From assembly GCF_920984675.1 (NCBI RefSeq), contig NZ_CAKLBV010000018.1:1-64000 (forward strand): a DNA stretch of 64,000 bases. The letters are read 5' to 3'. The translations under genes and the position numbers were made by a program. Positions 17,595 through 27,700 of this stretch are shown here, one piece after another. This stretch comes from Methylobacterium sp. Leaf118. GTDB lineage: Bacteria; Pseudomonadota; Alphaproteobacteria; Rhizobiales; Beijerinckiaceae. Position 1 is the stretch's first letter; the number at the start of each line of letters is the position of its first letter. The notes below the pieces were generated by a model. The model searched no databases, was not told the DNA's origin, and saw nothing but the letters and a program-made list of their open reading frames with translations.

Positions 17595-18341
17595 ATGCGC
17601 CGCTTCACCGGACGGGTCGCCTTCATTACGGGGGCCGCCAGCGGCATTGGCCGCGCCACCGCCCTCGCCTTCGCGAAAGAGGGCGCCCGGGTCGCGATCA
17701 CCGACCGCGCGGAGGCCGCCCTCGACCGGCTTCGCACGGAGATCGAGGCGGAGGGCGGCGAGGCGATCGCGATCCGCTGCGACGTGTCGGTGCCGGAAGA
17801 GGTCGAGGCCGCGGTGGCCAGGACCGTCGCGCGGTTCGGCCGGCTCGACTGCGCCTTCAACAATGCCGGCGTCGAGAACGAGGCCGCTCCCGTCCACGCG
17901 ATCGCCCTCGACGCGTGGGACAGGATCCTCACCATCAACCTGCGCGGCACGTTCCTGTGCATGAAGCACGAGCTCGCGCAGATGCTGCGCCAGGGCGGAG
18001 GGGTCGTGGTCAACACCGCGTCCGGCGCGGGCATCCGGGGCGTTGCCGGAGGCGCGAGCTACGCCGCCTCCAAGCACGCCCTGATCGGCCTCACCAAGTC
18101 GGCCGCCCTCGATTATGCGAAGGCGAACATCCGGGTGAACGCCGTCCTGCCCGGCAACATCGCGACGCCGATGATGGACCGCTTCACGGGCGGTGACATC
18201 CAGAAGGCGATCGATCTCGAGCCGGTGGGGCGGCTGGGCAAGCCCGAGGAGATCGCGGAAGCGGTCCTGTGGATGTGTTCGGATCTCGGCGCGTTCGTGA
18301 CCGGCGCCGCGATCTCGGTCGATGGGGGCTGGTCACTCTGA
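17595..18341 (+). CDS. Short-chain dehydrogenase/reductase (classical SDR)
   Basis: A 248-residue enzyme with TGAASGIG (about residues 11-18), the NNAG motif, a catalytic serine in VVNTASGAGIRG and the YAASKHAL pair. The C-terminal GAAISVDGGWSL is typical. The acidic residue after beta-2 (ITDRAEA) suggests NAD preference. It lies downstream of the LysR gene, which may control it. Substrate cannot be assigned. Confidence 0.9.
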   Translation: MRRFTGRVAFITGAASGIGRATALAFAKEGARVAITDRAEAALDRLRTEIEAEGGEAIAIRCDVSVPEEVEAAVARTVARFGRLDCAFNNAGVENEAAPVHAIALDAWDRILTINLRGTFLCMKHELAQMLRQGGGVVVNTASGAGIRGVAGGASYAASKHALIGLTKSAALDYAKANIRVNAVLPGNIATPMMDRFTGGDIQKAIDLEPVGRLGKPEEIAEAVLWMCSDLGAFVTGAAISVDGGWSL

Positions 18342-18374
18342 GGAGCATTCGCGAGGCCAAGGAGGAACGATCCC

Positions 18375-18575
18375 ATCGACATCAAGCGCAGCGAGTTTCA
18401 GCCCTCGGGCACGGGACCGTCCGATGGGTTCACCGGCACGGTGCGGATCGATCCGCTCCACGACGCCCCCGCTCCGGCCCGCGCGGCCATGGCGAGCGTG
18501 ACGTTCGAGCCGGGCGCACGGACGGCGTGGCCTACCCATCCGCTCGGTCAGACGCTGATCGGAGCCCCTGCCGGG
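18375..18575 (+). pseudogene. Cupin-domain protein, 5' remnant
   Basis: An excellent ribosome-binding site (GGAGGAACG, 18361-18369) precedes codons reading [21 protein letters not shown] and then [19 protein letters not shown], the N-terminal third of a small cupin of the mandelonitrile-lyase/carboxymuconolactone-associated type. The expected ATG is ATC, and the first histidine of the HTHP metal motif reads P. Homology stops at about 18575, where 15-bp tandem repeats begin. It lies 34 bp after the SDR gene, so it was probably the next gene of the same operon. Confidence 0.68.
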
Positions 18576-18580
18576 CAGGG

Positions 18581-18625
18581 GCGCCGGGTCCAGGAGCGCC
18601 CAGTCCAGGGGCGCCCGGTCCACGG
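18581..18625. repeat. 15-bp tandem repeat at a pseudogene junction
   Basis: Three adjacent 15-bp units of consensus GCGCCCGGTCCAGGG, differing by one to three bases, with a partial fourth. They sit exactly where the cupin remnant ends and the oppositely oriented GST remnant begins, so they may mark the deletion or rearrangement joint. Confidence 0.75.
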
Positions 18626-18649
18626 GCGCCGTGCCCCCTCGACGCGGCG

Positions 18650-19410
18650 ACGTGTGCGGACCGGTTCAGCGGGCTCGAACGCCAGCGTCCGCTCGGGATA
18701 CCACGTGGTCGTGAGGGTCTGGATGGGGCGACCGAGGTTCGGCAGGGTGCGGGCGAAGCCGGTGATCGCCGGATGCATGCCGCGCGGCTGGAAGAAGGCC
18801 TGGGTGAAGCCGAACACCGCCGCGTCGTACGAGGTCGGGCGTTCATTGCCGAGCAGGTGGCGCGTCTCGCCGATGAGGGTGTCGATCGCCCGAAGATCCC
18901 GTTTCGCCTTGTCGATGCTCTCCACCGTCGCGAAGCGCGCGATCCCCCGATCATCGCAGCGTTTGCGGAAGTCCTCGCGGCGCGCTGAGCGCATCCTGGA
19001 TCTCGAACGGCAGCGCGGACGGATCGCCGACCCTCGCCTGCAGGAGTGAAGTCCCAGCCGTTCTGGTCAAAGAACTCGTCGGAGATGATGATCCAGTAGA
19101 GGTGATCCTCCAGCGTGCCCTGCACCATCTCGCCCCACGCCGCCTGTGTCGACGTGAGGTGCGTGTCGGGGTCGCCCACGGTGCGCTTCAGGGCATCGAT
19201 GATCAGGCCGGAATCGGCGATCCGCATGTCGCCGACCCTGATGAACGGCACCTGCCCCGCCGCCCGACCTCGGGAACCGGTTCGGAGGCGATCACGTCCG
19301 GGATGTCGAACAGCCGGGGATCCGCTCCCCGCTTCGCCCCAAAGGGTGAGAGGTTTGAGACGAACGGCGCGATCGCGTTGTCGCCGAGGGTGATCGTGTG
19401 CCGCTTGAAG
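18650..19410 (-). pseudogene. Fax-type glutathione S-transferase, frameshifted remnant
   Basis: Three reading frames must be joined to read the protein. The N-terminal piece includes APFVSNLSPFGAK with the thioredoxin-fold part shortened. The middle piece has PFIRVGDMRIADSGLIIDAL and EDHLYWIIISDEFF. The C-terminal piece has [19 protein letters not shown] then [12 protein letters not shown]. Frames change near 19258 and near 19040. The pattern matches metaxin/Fax-like GSTs. The C-terminus runs into the 15-bp repeats. It is an inactive gene unless the indels are sequencing errors. Confidence 0.72.
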
Positions 19411-19673
19411 ACGGTGCGGCCGTACGCGGGATCCGCGTTGAACCGGACGCGGCTTGCGGGCGATGCCCCAGCCCTCATCGACAGCCCTTATCGACAGCCC
19501 GCCGCGCAGTCACCGCGACGTGAAGCGATCGCAATATTAAGGTCGATTTTCATTATGGAATATCAATTCCTTGAATGATAAACGTCCTTCCATCCTGACT
19601 TGCATCGCGCGATATCCATCATCAGACGACGCGAAGCGACCCACCTTTCCCCGATACGTCCAAGGAAGACACC

Positions 19674-20123
19674 GTGGCTCACGCTCTGACCTTATCCGTT
19701 GTTTCGGCCGCGCTGTTGACCGTGCTCGTGTCGCCCGGTTTGACGCAGACCGGGGAGGGGAATGACGAGCAACGTTGCATCGCCTACGGCACGGTGCCGG
19801 GCACGAGGGCCTATGTCGAGTGTCGGGAGACACTCAACCGCGATCGCCGCGACGGGCCCTCACACGTCGATCGCGACCGCATCGCGCCGCCCGACGGGGA
19901 ACAGGCCCTCTCCGATGGCCTGGCCTTGGCGGAATGCGAACGCCGTGCGCGCCAAGTCGCCCCGCATCCGATCAAGCGCCGCGCGACAAGCTTCGTTTTC
20001 CCGGGACGGGAGAAGCGCGCCACGATCTCGTTCGCGATCGATAAGCCCGGCTCGTCATCGGCGTTCTGGAATGTCGAGTGCAAATTCATCGGGCGGTCGA
20101 TGACGGATTTCAAGGCAAGCTGA
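19674..20123 (+). CDS. Small secreted protein of unknown function
   Basis: A 149-residue product from a GTG start after CAAGGAAG. It has a signal peptide (about residues 1-25, ending near GLTQ) and four cysteines (CIAYGTV, VECRETL, AECERR, NVECKF) that could form two disulfides. The C-terminal half has a FVFPGREKRATISFAIDKPGSS segment followed by FWNVECKF, suggesting a small beta domain. I do not recognise a family. Neighbours give no clue. Confidence 0.62.
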   Translation: MAHALTLSVVSAALLTVLVSPGLTQTGEGNDEQRCIAYGTVPGTRAYVECRETLNRDRRDGPSHVDRDRIAPPDGEQALSDGLALAECERRARQVAPHPIKRRATSFVFPGREKRATISFAIDKPGSSSAFWNVECKFIGRSMTDFKAS

Positions 20124-20390
20124 GCCGCGCGCGCTGGCCGCGTTCCGTCGCCGGGGGATCGCGCTGGCCCGCGCCGGCCGCGTCTGCGTTCGAGCCATCG
20201 CGCCAGACCCTGTGGCTCGGTCGTGGGCCACGATGTCTTCTGACCGGATCAGGAGGCTTTTCGGCAGAGGGTTCCACGGCCTGTCAGCCGGGCAGGGGAG
20301 GGGTCGTGCGAGGGGTCGCCTCGACGGAGAGTGCCCGCCAATGATCTGCCGCCGATCCTGAACCCGGCGGCGAATGTCTCTGTGCCCCGT

Positions 20391-22538
20391 TCACGTCCGG
20401 GTCCCGACGACGCGGCGCGTCCGGCGCTCCGCCTTGCGTGTCGCCGTTTCCCGCAAGTGATGCTCGATGGCGTCGTTGGCGCGTCCGCGCATCTGCCGGA
20501 TCGCCTCGACGTCGTCGAAGGTGTCGGGGAAGCGCCGGGCCAGCCAGAGATAGGCGCTGGCGAGCTTCACCGTTCGCTCCTGATAGTCGAGCTCGCCCGC
20601 CATGCTGGCCCGCAGCGCGGGGACGGTCGCGCCGATCGCGCGGGCCTGGCTCCAGCGCTCCAGCATGCCCGTGGCGATCGCGTCGCGGCGATGGATCGGA
20701 CAGACCGAGAAGACGAACTTTTCCTCGATGGGGAGGCGAGCGCGGTCGATCAGCCGCGCGATCTCCAGAATTTCCTCCAGAGCCGAAGGCTGGAATGGGG
20801 AGCCCGCGTAGAAGGTGGCCCGCGCGAAATGCGTCATCACCTCGTGGAGGCTGTTCGTTCCCATCTCCTCCGCCACCGAACGGATCGCGGTCAGGTCCGG
20901 ACGCACGAAGAAGCGGGTGTCGGCGGCGGGAGCCGTCGGCGCGCCCGACAGCGCGAGGCGGATCGGCTCGATGGCGCTCGGCTCCGTGGCCGCGACGTAG
21001 CCGACGTCCTGGTGCCCGTAACGTCCGGCCCGGCCGGCGATCTGCCGGATCTCGGAGGGCGTGAGCGCGCGCTCCGCGCTGCCGTCCCACTTGCGCACGG
21101 CCGAGAAGACGATCCGCTTCAGGGGCCCCAGGTTGAGGCCCATCCCGACCGCATCGGTCGTGACGAGGACATGGGCCTCGCCCGATCGGAACCGTGCCGC
21201 TTCGGCGCGGCGGACCTCGGGCGAGAGCGCGCCGTAGATCGTCGCGACCCGGTGCCCGCGGGCGACCAGGATCTCGCGGTTCTCGTGCACGGCGCGGCGG
21301 GAGAAGGCCACCACGGCATCGCCCGGCTCGACCGCCTCCAGAGGGCTCGCCTCCTCCTGAAGCAGCAGGGGCGACTTGCGCGCGAAGGGGATCACCTCCA
21401 GCGACTCGTTGGCCGCCTCGGCGGCACGGCGCACGGCGGACAGGGCATCGTCGGACCCGCAGACGATGACGGTTCTGGCCGGCACGCCGAACAGGGCGTT
21501 CGTCCACGCCCAGCCCCGGTCCGGATCCGAGAGCATCTGGATTTCGTCGATCACGGCCACGTCGATCGGCCGGGACAGATCGGCGGTCTCGATCGTCCGG
21601 GCCGTGTGGGTCGGGTCGGGCTCGCCCAGGATCTCCTCGCCGGTGACCATGCCGGCCCGTAGCCCGCGCTCGCACAGGGCTTCGTAATTCTCCAGGGCGA
21701 GGAGCCGCAGCGGCGCCAGATAGGCGCCGGTGGGCGCCGCCGTCAGCGCCTGCAGCGCCGCGTAGGTCTTGCCGGAATTGGTCGGTCCCATATGGAAGAG
21801 GATGCGCCGGTTCAGGCGCCGCGCCGCGCCGAACTTTTCGATGTAGGCGCCGAATCCGACCTGATCCTGAAGGCGCCGCAGGCGGGAGCCCTCGCGCGCC
21901 ACAGCCTTGGCCCGTTGGCGCACCGGCGCCAGGGCGTCCGCGAGGGAGCGGGCGAGCTTGGGGCTGAAGCGGAACGGGCGGGAGCGCAGGGAGCGATCCA
22001 TGTGCGCGAGATAGGCCGCGGCGTCGGCGCCCACCTCGCGCAGATCGACGAGGATCTGGCTCCGGAGCCGGTCGATCGGCTTGCGCAGGGCGCGGACGAT
22101 CTCCCCCTCGGCTTCGTCAAGGGCGGCTCGCAACGCGTCGAGGCGGTCGGTCGGAGCGTTGCGCGCGGCCATCCCGGCCAGGATATCCGCCGCGTCCCGT
22201 TCCGGCGCCGCCTCGATCCGCACATCCATCCGGCCGGCTTCGAGCAGCGGGATCGCCACGCGAAGGGTCCAGGTGATGCCGTTGTCCTTCGCGACCGCGG
22301 CCCTGAGGGTGGGCACGGCGCGCTTGAGTGCCGGAATTCCGGTCTCCACGAAGGCGCGGACCGCCGCCATCGCGCGCAAGGCCCGGGCGACACGCTCGTC
22401 CTCGACGGTCGCCCCGAACTCGGGCAGTTCGAGATGCGCCCGCAACGCGTCGAGGTCGACGCTTCCCGGAGAGTGGCCGAGCCGCCCGAGCGACCCGATC
22501 AGGCTCTCGATCGTCGAGGGGAGGCGCTTGCGGGCCAT
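20391..22538 (-). CDS. SUV3-like ATP-dependent RNA helicase
   Basis: A 715-residue superfamily 2 helicase. Walker A is FHMGPTNSGKTYAAL (near residue 254), then YLAPLRLLALENYE, motif II VIDEIQML (DEIQ box) near 332, motif V LVTTDAVGMGLNLGPLKRIVF, and motif VI QIAGRAGRYG. These are the signatures of mitochondrial SUV3 and its alphaproteobacterial relatives, which unwind RNA with exonucleases. The C-terminal half keeps the conserved RLIDRARLPIEEKFVFSVCP region. The N-terminal 230 residues are variable. Transcribed alone. Confidence 0.9.
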   Translation of the reverse strand: MARKRLPSTIESLIGSLGRLGHSPGSVDLDALRAHLELPEFGATVEDERVARALRAMAAVRAFVETGIPALKRAVPTLRAAVAKDNGITWTLRVAIPLLEAGRMDVRIEAAPERDAADILAGMAARNAPTDRLDALRAALDEAEGEIVRALRKPIDRLRSQILVDLREVGADAAAYLAHMDRSLRSRPFRFSPKLARSLADALAPVRQRAKAVAREGSRLRRLQDQVGFGAYIEKFGAARRLNRRILFHMGPTNSGKTYAALQALTAAPTGAYLAPLRLLALENYEALCERGLRAGMVTGEEILGEPDPTHTARTIETADLSRPIDVAVIDEIQMLSDPDRGWAWTNALFGVPARTVIVCGSDDALSAVRRAAEAANESLEVIPFARKSPLLLQEEASPLEAVEPGDAVVAFSRRAVHENREILVARGHRVATIYGALSPEVRRAEAARFRSGEAHVLVTTDAVGMGLNLGPLKRIVFSAVRKWDGSAERALTPSEIRQIAGRAGRYGHQDVGYVAATEPSAIEPIRLALSGAPTAPAADTRFFVRPDLTAIRSVAEEMGTNSLHEVMTHFARATFYAGSPFQPSALEEILEIARLIDRARLPIEEKFVFSVCPIHRRDAIATGMLERWSQARAIGATVPALRASMAGELDYQERTVKLASAYLWLARRFPDTFDDVEAIRQMRGRANDAIEHHLRETATRKAERRTRRVVGTRT

Positions 22539-22864
22539 GAAGACGGTCTCCGCGGGAACGGGGGGACGATCAGACTTGCCGAGGCCTCGATCCCAGGCCT
22601 CGATCGAGCTCAGGCGAGAACCGGCTGGACGCGTTCGGGGTTCAGCGCGTCGGCCTTCGCTCCGCGATCGCCGGGGCAGCGCAAGGCTTTGCGGTGTGAA
22701 CGCGGACCCGGCCGGTCTCGTTCTCGCACCTGTCCGTTACGATTGACCGAACACCATCGCCCTGGCGGCCGCGCGGAAACCAAAACCTCAGCCGCTCTTC
22801 AGGCGCCAAGCCGACTCTCGCTGGTTCCACCCCTCTCGGGCGGCGAAACGCCCGTCCTCAGGAC

Positions 22865-22894
22865 AAAAAAGGCCGCCCCGGTGAGGGAGCGGCC
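22865..22894 (-). terminator. Intrinsic terminator downstream of nepR
   Basis: On the minus strand GGCCGC (22894-22889) pairs perfectly with GCGGCC (22876-22871) across a 12-nt loop and is followed by TTTTTT. It lies 180 nt past the nepR stop, so it ends that transcript or a small RNA within the 3' region. Confidence 0.78.
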
Positions 22895-23073
22895 CGGAGT
22901 CTTGGGAGGAAACGCCCCAGAGGGGCACGGGACCGCGACGCCATCGCGGTCTCGCATGATGCCAATGTGTATGCTGCGCCGCACACGGCAACCCGGAAGC
23001 TGGTTGCATTCTGTGCATGAGAGCGGCGGCTGAGCTGGCAAGGTGCGCCATCACACCATGGCGGGCTTGGCCG

Positions 23074-23274
23074 CTACAGGCCTTCCGGGGGTTCGTCGCC
23101 CTGCCCCAACTTCCGCACCAGCGCGGCGAGGTAGGGATCAAGCCCTTCGTCCAGGACGGGCCCGTAGAGCATCTGAAGCTGACGCCCGATCCGCAAACGG
23201 ATGCGCGCATCCAAGATTGGCTCGACCGCGGCCGGTAAGGATGGCGATGGGCTCTTGTCCGGGTCCAGGGTCAT
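23074..23274 (-). CDS. nepR: NepR-family anti-sigma factor
   Basis: A 66-residue protein from ATG 23274 with the NepR core: RIRLRIGRQLQMLYGPVLDE, then LDPYLAALVRKLG, matching the two short helices that bind EcfG and PhyR. In alphaproteobacteria NepR holds the general stress sigma factor EcfG until phosphorylated PhyR displaces it. No phyR or ecfG gene is adjacent, so this is an isolated paralog; Methylobacterium genomes carry several. The frame is open upstream (to 23331) but homology supports the shorter form. Three EcfG-type promoters elsewhere in the window are consistent with an active response. Confidence 0.75.
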   Translation of the reverse strand: MTLDPDKSPSPSLPAAVEPILDARIRLRIGRQLQMLYGPVLDEGLDPYLAALVRKLGQGDEPPEGL

Positions 23275-23610
23275 CCTCACAAAATCGTGACCAGACCTTA
23301 ACAAACAACCCGGCAAAACCACGCACATCATAGGAGGGGCTTGGTCAGCTCAGACGGACGACGAACGCGTCGGAACCGGTGCCCCCGGTCAGGATCCCGC
23401 AGCTCAGGCCACCGATCTGCTTGTCGATGCCGTTCAGGACGTCGCGGCCGAGCCCCCCTCTCCCCGCGATCCGCCTTGTCTCGCCCGGTGTCCGGAGAGA
23501 GGGAAAGGCTGAAAAACGGTCGGTTCCGGCACATGGTATTGCGGCCGCGAAAGCGGCCCCAGCAAAGGCTATCCCACAACAACGGCCGCAGATTCGCCGC
23601 ACACGATTTC

Positions 23611-23635
23611 GGAACCGACCGACTCGCGGGCGGTT
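23611..23635 (+). promoter_or_regulatory. EcfG-type general stress promoter (GGAAC-N16-GGTT)
   Basis: GGAAC at 23611-23615 and GGTT at 23632-23635 separated by 16 bp; the consensus is GGAAC-N16/17-CGTT, so one base of the -10 differs. It lies 37 bp upstream of the glycine-rich secreted protein gene and 340 bp from nepR. Confidence 0.55.
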
Positions 23636-23671
23636 GGCTCCCTATACCGAAAGACGAACGGAGATCTTTAT

Positions 23672-23998
23672 ATGCGGAAAATCGCATTTGCGACCATCGC
23701 GGCCCTCGGCGTCGCGACGCTGGCCGCTCCCGCTGCCGATGCACGGCCGGGCATGCGCGGTGGTCCCGCGACGGGCGGTGACGTCGCCCGCCGTGGCGGC
23801 ATCAATCGCGGGGCTGCCATCGGTCTCGGCATCGCCGGACTGGCCGCCGGCGGTCTTGCGGCCGGAGCCTATGGAAGCCAGTACGGCCATCGCTACGATC
23901 GCCCCGTCGGCTACGATGATGGGTATGGCCGGCGGGGTGGCTACGGCTACGATCGCGGCGGCTATGGATATGGCGGCGGCGGCCGGGGCGGTTACTGA
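23672..23998 (+). CDS. Small secreted glycine/tyrosine-rich protein
   Basis: A 108-residue protein with a clear signal peptide (MRKIAFATIAALGVATLAAPAADA, cleavage near residue 24). A hydrophobic glycine/alanine segment (about 47-66: RGAAIGLGIAGLAAGGLAAG) follows, then a low-complexity tail of GYG/GRRGGYGYD repeats. Such proteins are abundant in Methylobacterium and related genera, and a cell-envelope stress role is likely. A candidate EcfG promoter precedes it and a strong terminator follows, so it is a single-gene unit. Confidence 0.8.
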   Translation: MRKIAFATIAALGVATLAAPAADARPGMRGGPATGGDVARRGGINRGAAIGLGIAGLAAGGLAAGAYGSQYGHRYDRPVGYDDGYGRRGGYGYDRGGYGYGGGGRGGY

Positions 23999-24007
23999 CA
24001 GACGATC

Positions 24008-24032
24008 GAGAGGCGCCTTGAGGGCGCCTCTT
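24008..24032 (+). terminator. Intrinsic terminator
   Basis: GAGAGGCGCC and GGCGCCTCTT pair over 10 positions (one G-U) with loop TTGAG, followed by a pyrimidine-rich CTGCG rather than a pure T run. It lies 10 bp after the glycine-rich protein gene. Confidence 0.7.
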
Positions 24033-24415
24033 CTGCGTCAGGCGACCCTCCTGATCCATGCCATGCCCCGACACGCCGACCTCCCCGAGATCCAGCGTCG
24101 GTCATCACGCTGAGTGAACCGCCCCATGTTCTTCGGAGCCCGCTGGGTTTGGGTCAGGCGGCCAAAGCCTGCCCCTCGGCGCGCGCATAGTTGCGCGCTT
24201 CGGCTGCGGCGGGAGGCCAGCGGCCTGTCGGGATCCGCACGTCCATTGCCCGCGCTGCCCATTCCCCCACGGAGCGATCGCTGACACGTCGGTAGATGTC
24301 TTACGGCACTCTACCGCCTGCTCATGGCTCGCACCTGCTCTGCGGTTGAGCCAAACCCGCGATAACCGCCTCTCCATTAGCCTATGATGAATAGTGCGCA
24401 GAGGCCGGCCGCATC
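24033..24415. other. Intergenic stretch, no gene recognised
   Basis: About 380 bp between the terminator and the RTX remnant. Open frames on the minus strand exist but show no motif I can name. It may contain debris from the rearrangement that left the adjacent truncated RTX copy. Confidence 0.4.
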
Positions 24416-24727
24416 GTGACTTTGACCGCCGAGGACACGATCCGCCTGTCGAGGAGCATTTTCGAGGCACTGGCGGCGGGCGAGTTCGATCCGGGGCGGT
24501 TCACGAACATCACCACCGACACGGCGGATGCGGATGTCCGCATCCTCTACGAGCCCGCGACCGGCGAGCTGATCTATGACGCGGACGGTCTGGGCCGTGG
24601 CGTGACGGTGAGATTCGCCGTGCTCGACCACAAGCCCGCGCTCACCTCCGACGACGTCGTCATCGTGGGCGGCCAAGGGGCCCATACACCAAAAATTAAA
24701 GAGCTCAAAATTATCAATCAAATGTGA
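24416..24727 (+). pseudogene. Truncated C-terminal copy of the neighbouring RTX protein
   Basis: The frame reads EDTIRLSRSIFEALAAGEF, then DPGRFTNITTDTADAD, ILYEPATGELIYDADGLG and VLDHKPALTSDD. These align without gaps to the last 80 or so residues of the full-length protein ending at 27770 (about 75-80 percent identical by eye). Everything upstream of this C-terminal secretion region is missing and the reading continues into AT-rich unrelated sequence. It is a partial duplication lying directly in front of the intact gene. Confidence 0.82.
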
Positions 24728-24764
24728 TTTTTCACGCAACTGCAGCGAGCAGTCGCGCGATCCA

Positions 24765-27700
24765 ATGCGCCAGGAAATGGTGCGAAAGGGCTGGGCCGTG
24801 GCACCGATTCCCACCAACACTGCACCGAAGTTTGCCGGAGGCGGTACCGGCAAGGTCCTCACACCCATCGGCCTATCGGACGATGTCGCCTACGGTGTCA
24901 CGGTGCAGCCCGACGGCAAGATCGTTGTGACCGGATACGGTAGTGTCAGCAACTATGACTTCGCGGTGGTGCGCTACAACGCCAACGGCACGCTCGACAC
25001 CGGCTTCGGCACAGGCGGCAAGATCGTCACGCCCGTCGGCTCGGAGTACGATGAAGGCCGCAGTGTCACGGTGCAGCCCGACGGCAAGATCGTTGTGGCC
25101 GGATATGGTTACGGTAGCGACAGCAACTACGACTTCGCGGTGGTACGCTACAACACCGACGGCACCCTCGACACCAGCTTCGGCACCATCCTCACACCCG
25201 TCGGTGCGGGGGACGACACCGCCTACAGCGTCACGATGCAGGCCGACGGCAAGATCGTCGTCGCTGGAACGAGCTTTAGCAACGACGGCAGCCAAGACTT
25301 TGCGGTGGTGCGCTACAACGCCGACGGCACGCTCGACACCGGCTTCGGCACAGGCGGCACGATCGTCACGCCCTTCGGCCTGAGGAGCAATGACGGCCGC
25401 AGTGTCACGGTGCAGGCCGACGGCAAGATCGTCGTTGCCGGCTTTGGCCCGGCCAGCGACGGCAACTACGACTTTGCCGTGGTGCGTTACAACGTCGACG
25501 GCACGCTCGACACCGGCTTCGGCAACGGCGGCACGATCGTCACGCCGGTCGGCACCGCGGGCGATTTCGCCTACAGTGTCACGATGCAGAGCGACAGCAA
25601 GATTGTCGTCTCAGGGTATAGCTTTGGCAGCGACGGCACCGCCGACTTTGCCGTAGTGCGTTACAACACCGACGGCACGCTCGACACCGGCTTCGGAACC
25701 GGCGGCAAGATCCTCACACCCGTCGGTACGTCGACCGATGTCAGCTTCGATGTCACGATGCAGGCTGACGGCAAGATCGTCGTTGCCGGCTATGGCCTGG
25801 ACAGCAACGGCTTTGACTTTGCCGTGGTGCGCTACAACGCCGACGGCACGCTCGACACCGGCTTCGGCACCGGCGGCAAGATCCTCACGCCCGTCGGCGT
25901 GGGGAACGATCTCGGATTCAGTGTCACGGTGCAGACCGACGGCAAGATCGTCGTCGCGGGGTATGGCACGGGCAGCGACGGCAGCCAAGACTTTGCGGTG
26001 GTGCGCTACAACGTCGACGGCACGCTCGACACCAGCTTCGGCCCCATCGACACCCTCGGGGGCAGCGTCGGCTTCACCGAGGGCGACCTCGCCATCCGCC
26101 TCTCCTCCGACGTCGCCATCACCGATCTCGAATGCGACGCGCTCAATGGCGGGCTGGGCGATTATGCCGGCGCCGAACTCACGCTCGCCCGCAGCGGTGG
26201 CGCCAACGCCCAGGACGTGTTCGGCTTCGACCCCAACGGCTTCGTCGTCTCGGGCCAGAGCCTGGAGACCATCGGCGGCGATACCTTCGCGACCTTCACC
26301 GATGCGGGCGGGAGCCTCGTCATCCATTTCACGGGGACCAACGTAGCGACCTCGGCCCTCGTCACGGCGGTGGCGCGGGCGGTGACCTATGCCAACACCG
26401 CCGACGCACCCCCGCCCTCGGTCGCGATCGCGTGGCACCTCTCCGATGGCGGCAGCGACGCCATGACTGCGACCGGCACCACCACCGTCACCCTCACCGG
26501 CATCAACGACGCCCCCAGCCCGACCGCCGACATCCTCGGCATCACACAACGCCTGACCGAAAGCGGCAACCTGCTCGCCAACGACAGCGATCCCGACGGC
26601 GACACGCTCAGCATCACCGCGGTCGGGGCGGGCCCCGGGACCAATCCCCCGGCCTTCAACGGGGAGGGCCAGGCCATCGGACGCTACGGCACCCTCACGG
26701 TGGAGGCCGACGGCACCTATGCCTACGCGGCCATCGGAGAAGGCGGCGTGGCCGTCGGCGAGGTCGTGACCGACACCTTCACCTACCGCGTGTCCGACGG
26801 TGCGCTCGGGCAGACGACCACGCTGACATTCGAGCTGACCGGGTCAGGTCTGGGAACGGCGGACAGCAATAGCTTCCTGCTCACGCACGGCACCTCCATC
26901 GCCACGGGCCTGGGCGGGAGCGACCGCTACTTCGTCGACGAGGCCGGCGACCAAGTGATCGAGGCGATCGGCGACGGGCGGGACACCGTTGCCACGACAG
27001 CGAGCTACGCCCTCGCCGCCGGCCAGGAAATCGAGGAACTGCGCGTCGCCTGGAGCGCGGGGGACCAAGCCATCGGCCTGACCGGAAACGAATTCGCGCA
27101 GATCCTCAGAGGCAATGAGGGTGGCAACCTGCTCGATGGCAGGGCAGGCGCCGATACGCTCGATGGCGGAGGCGGCGCCGACTTCATGATCGGCGGCACC
27201 GGCAGCGACACCTACATCGTCGACAATGCCGGCGATCTGCTGATCGAGGCCGTGGGCGGAGGCCGGGACGCCGTCGCTGTGGGCGCGAGCTACACTCTCA
27301 CCGCCCGCCAGGAGATCGAGGAAGTGCGGGTCCTGCTGTCGGCCGGCGACCAGGCCATCAACCTCACCGGGAACACCTTCGCGCAAACGGTGATCGGCAA
27401 CAACGGCGCCAACGTCCTCGACGGGGGCTGGGGCAAGGATGTGCTGACCGGCCGGGGTGGTGCGGATACGTTCCTCTTCAACAGCGCGCTGGGCACCAAC
27501 AACGTCGACCGCATCACCGACTTCGCCTCCGAGGACACGATCGGCCTGTCGAGGAGCATTTTCAAGGCGCTGGCGACGGGCGAGCTCGACCCGGGGCGGT
27601 TCAAGAACATCACCACCGGCACGGCGGATGCGGATGACCGCATCCTCTACAAGCAATCGACCGGCGAGCTGTTCTACGACGCCGACGGTCTGGGCAGCCG

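Noticed and set aside
24105..24390. Minus-strand frames upstream of the RTX remnant
   Set aside because: No recognisable motif, signal or ribosome-binding site, and several overlapping frames are equally open.
24840..26045. Periodic repeats that could suggest a CRISPR array
   Set aside because: The period is about 170 bp and lies in frame within delta-60 protein repeats; there are no short identical repeats with unique spacers.
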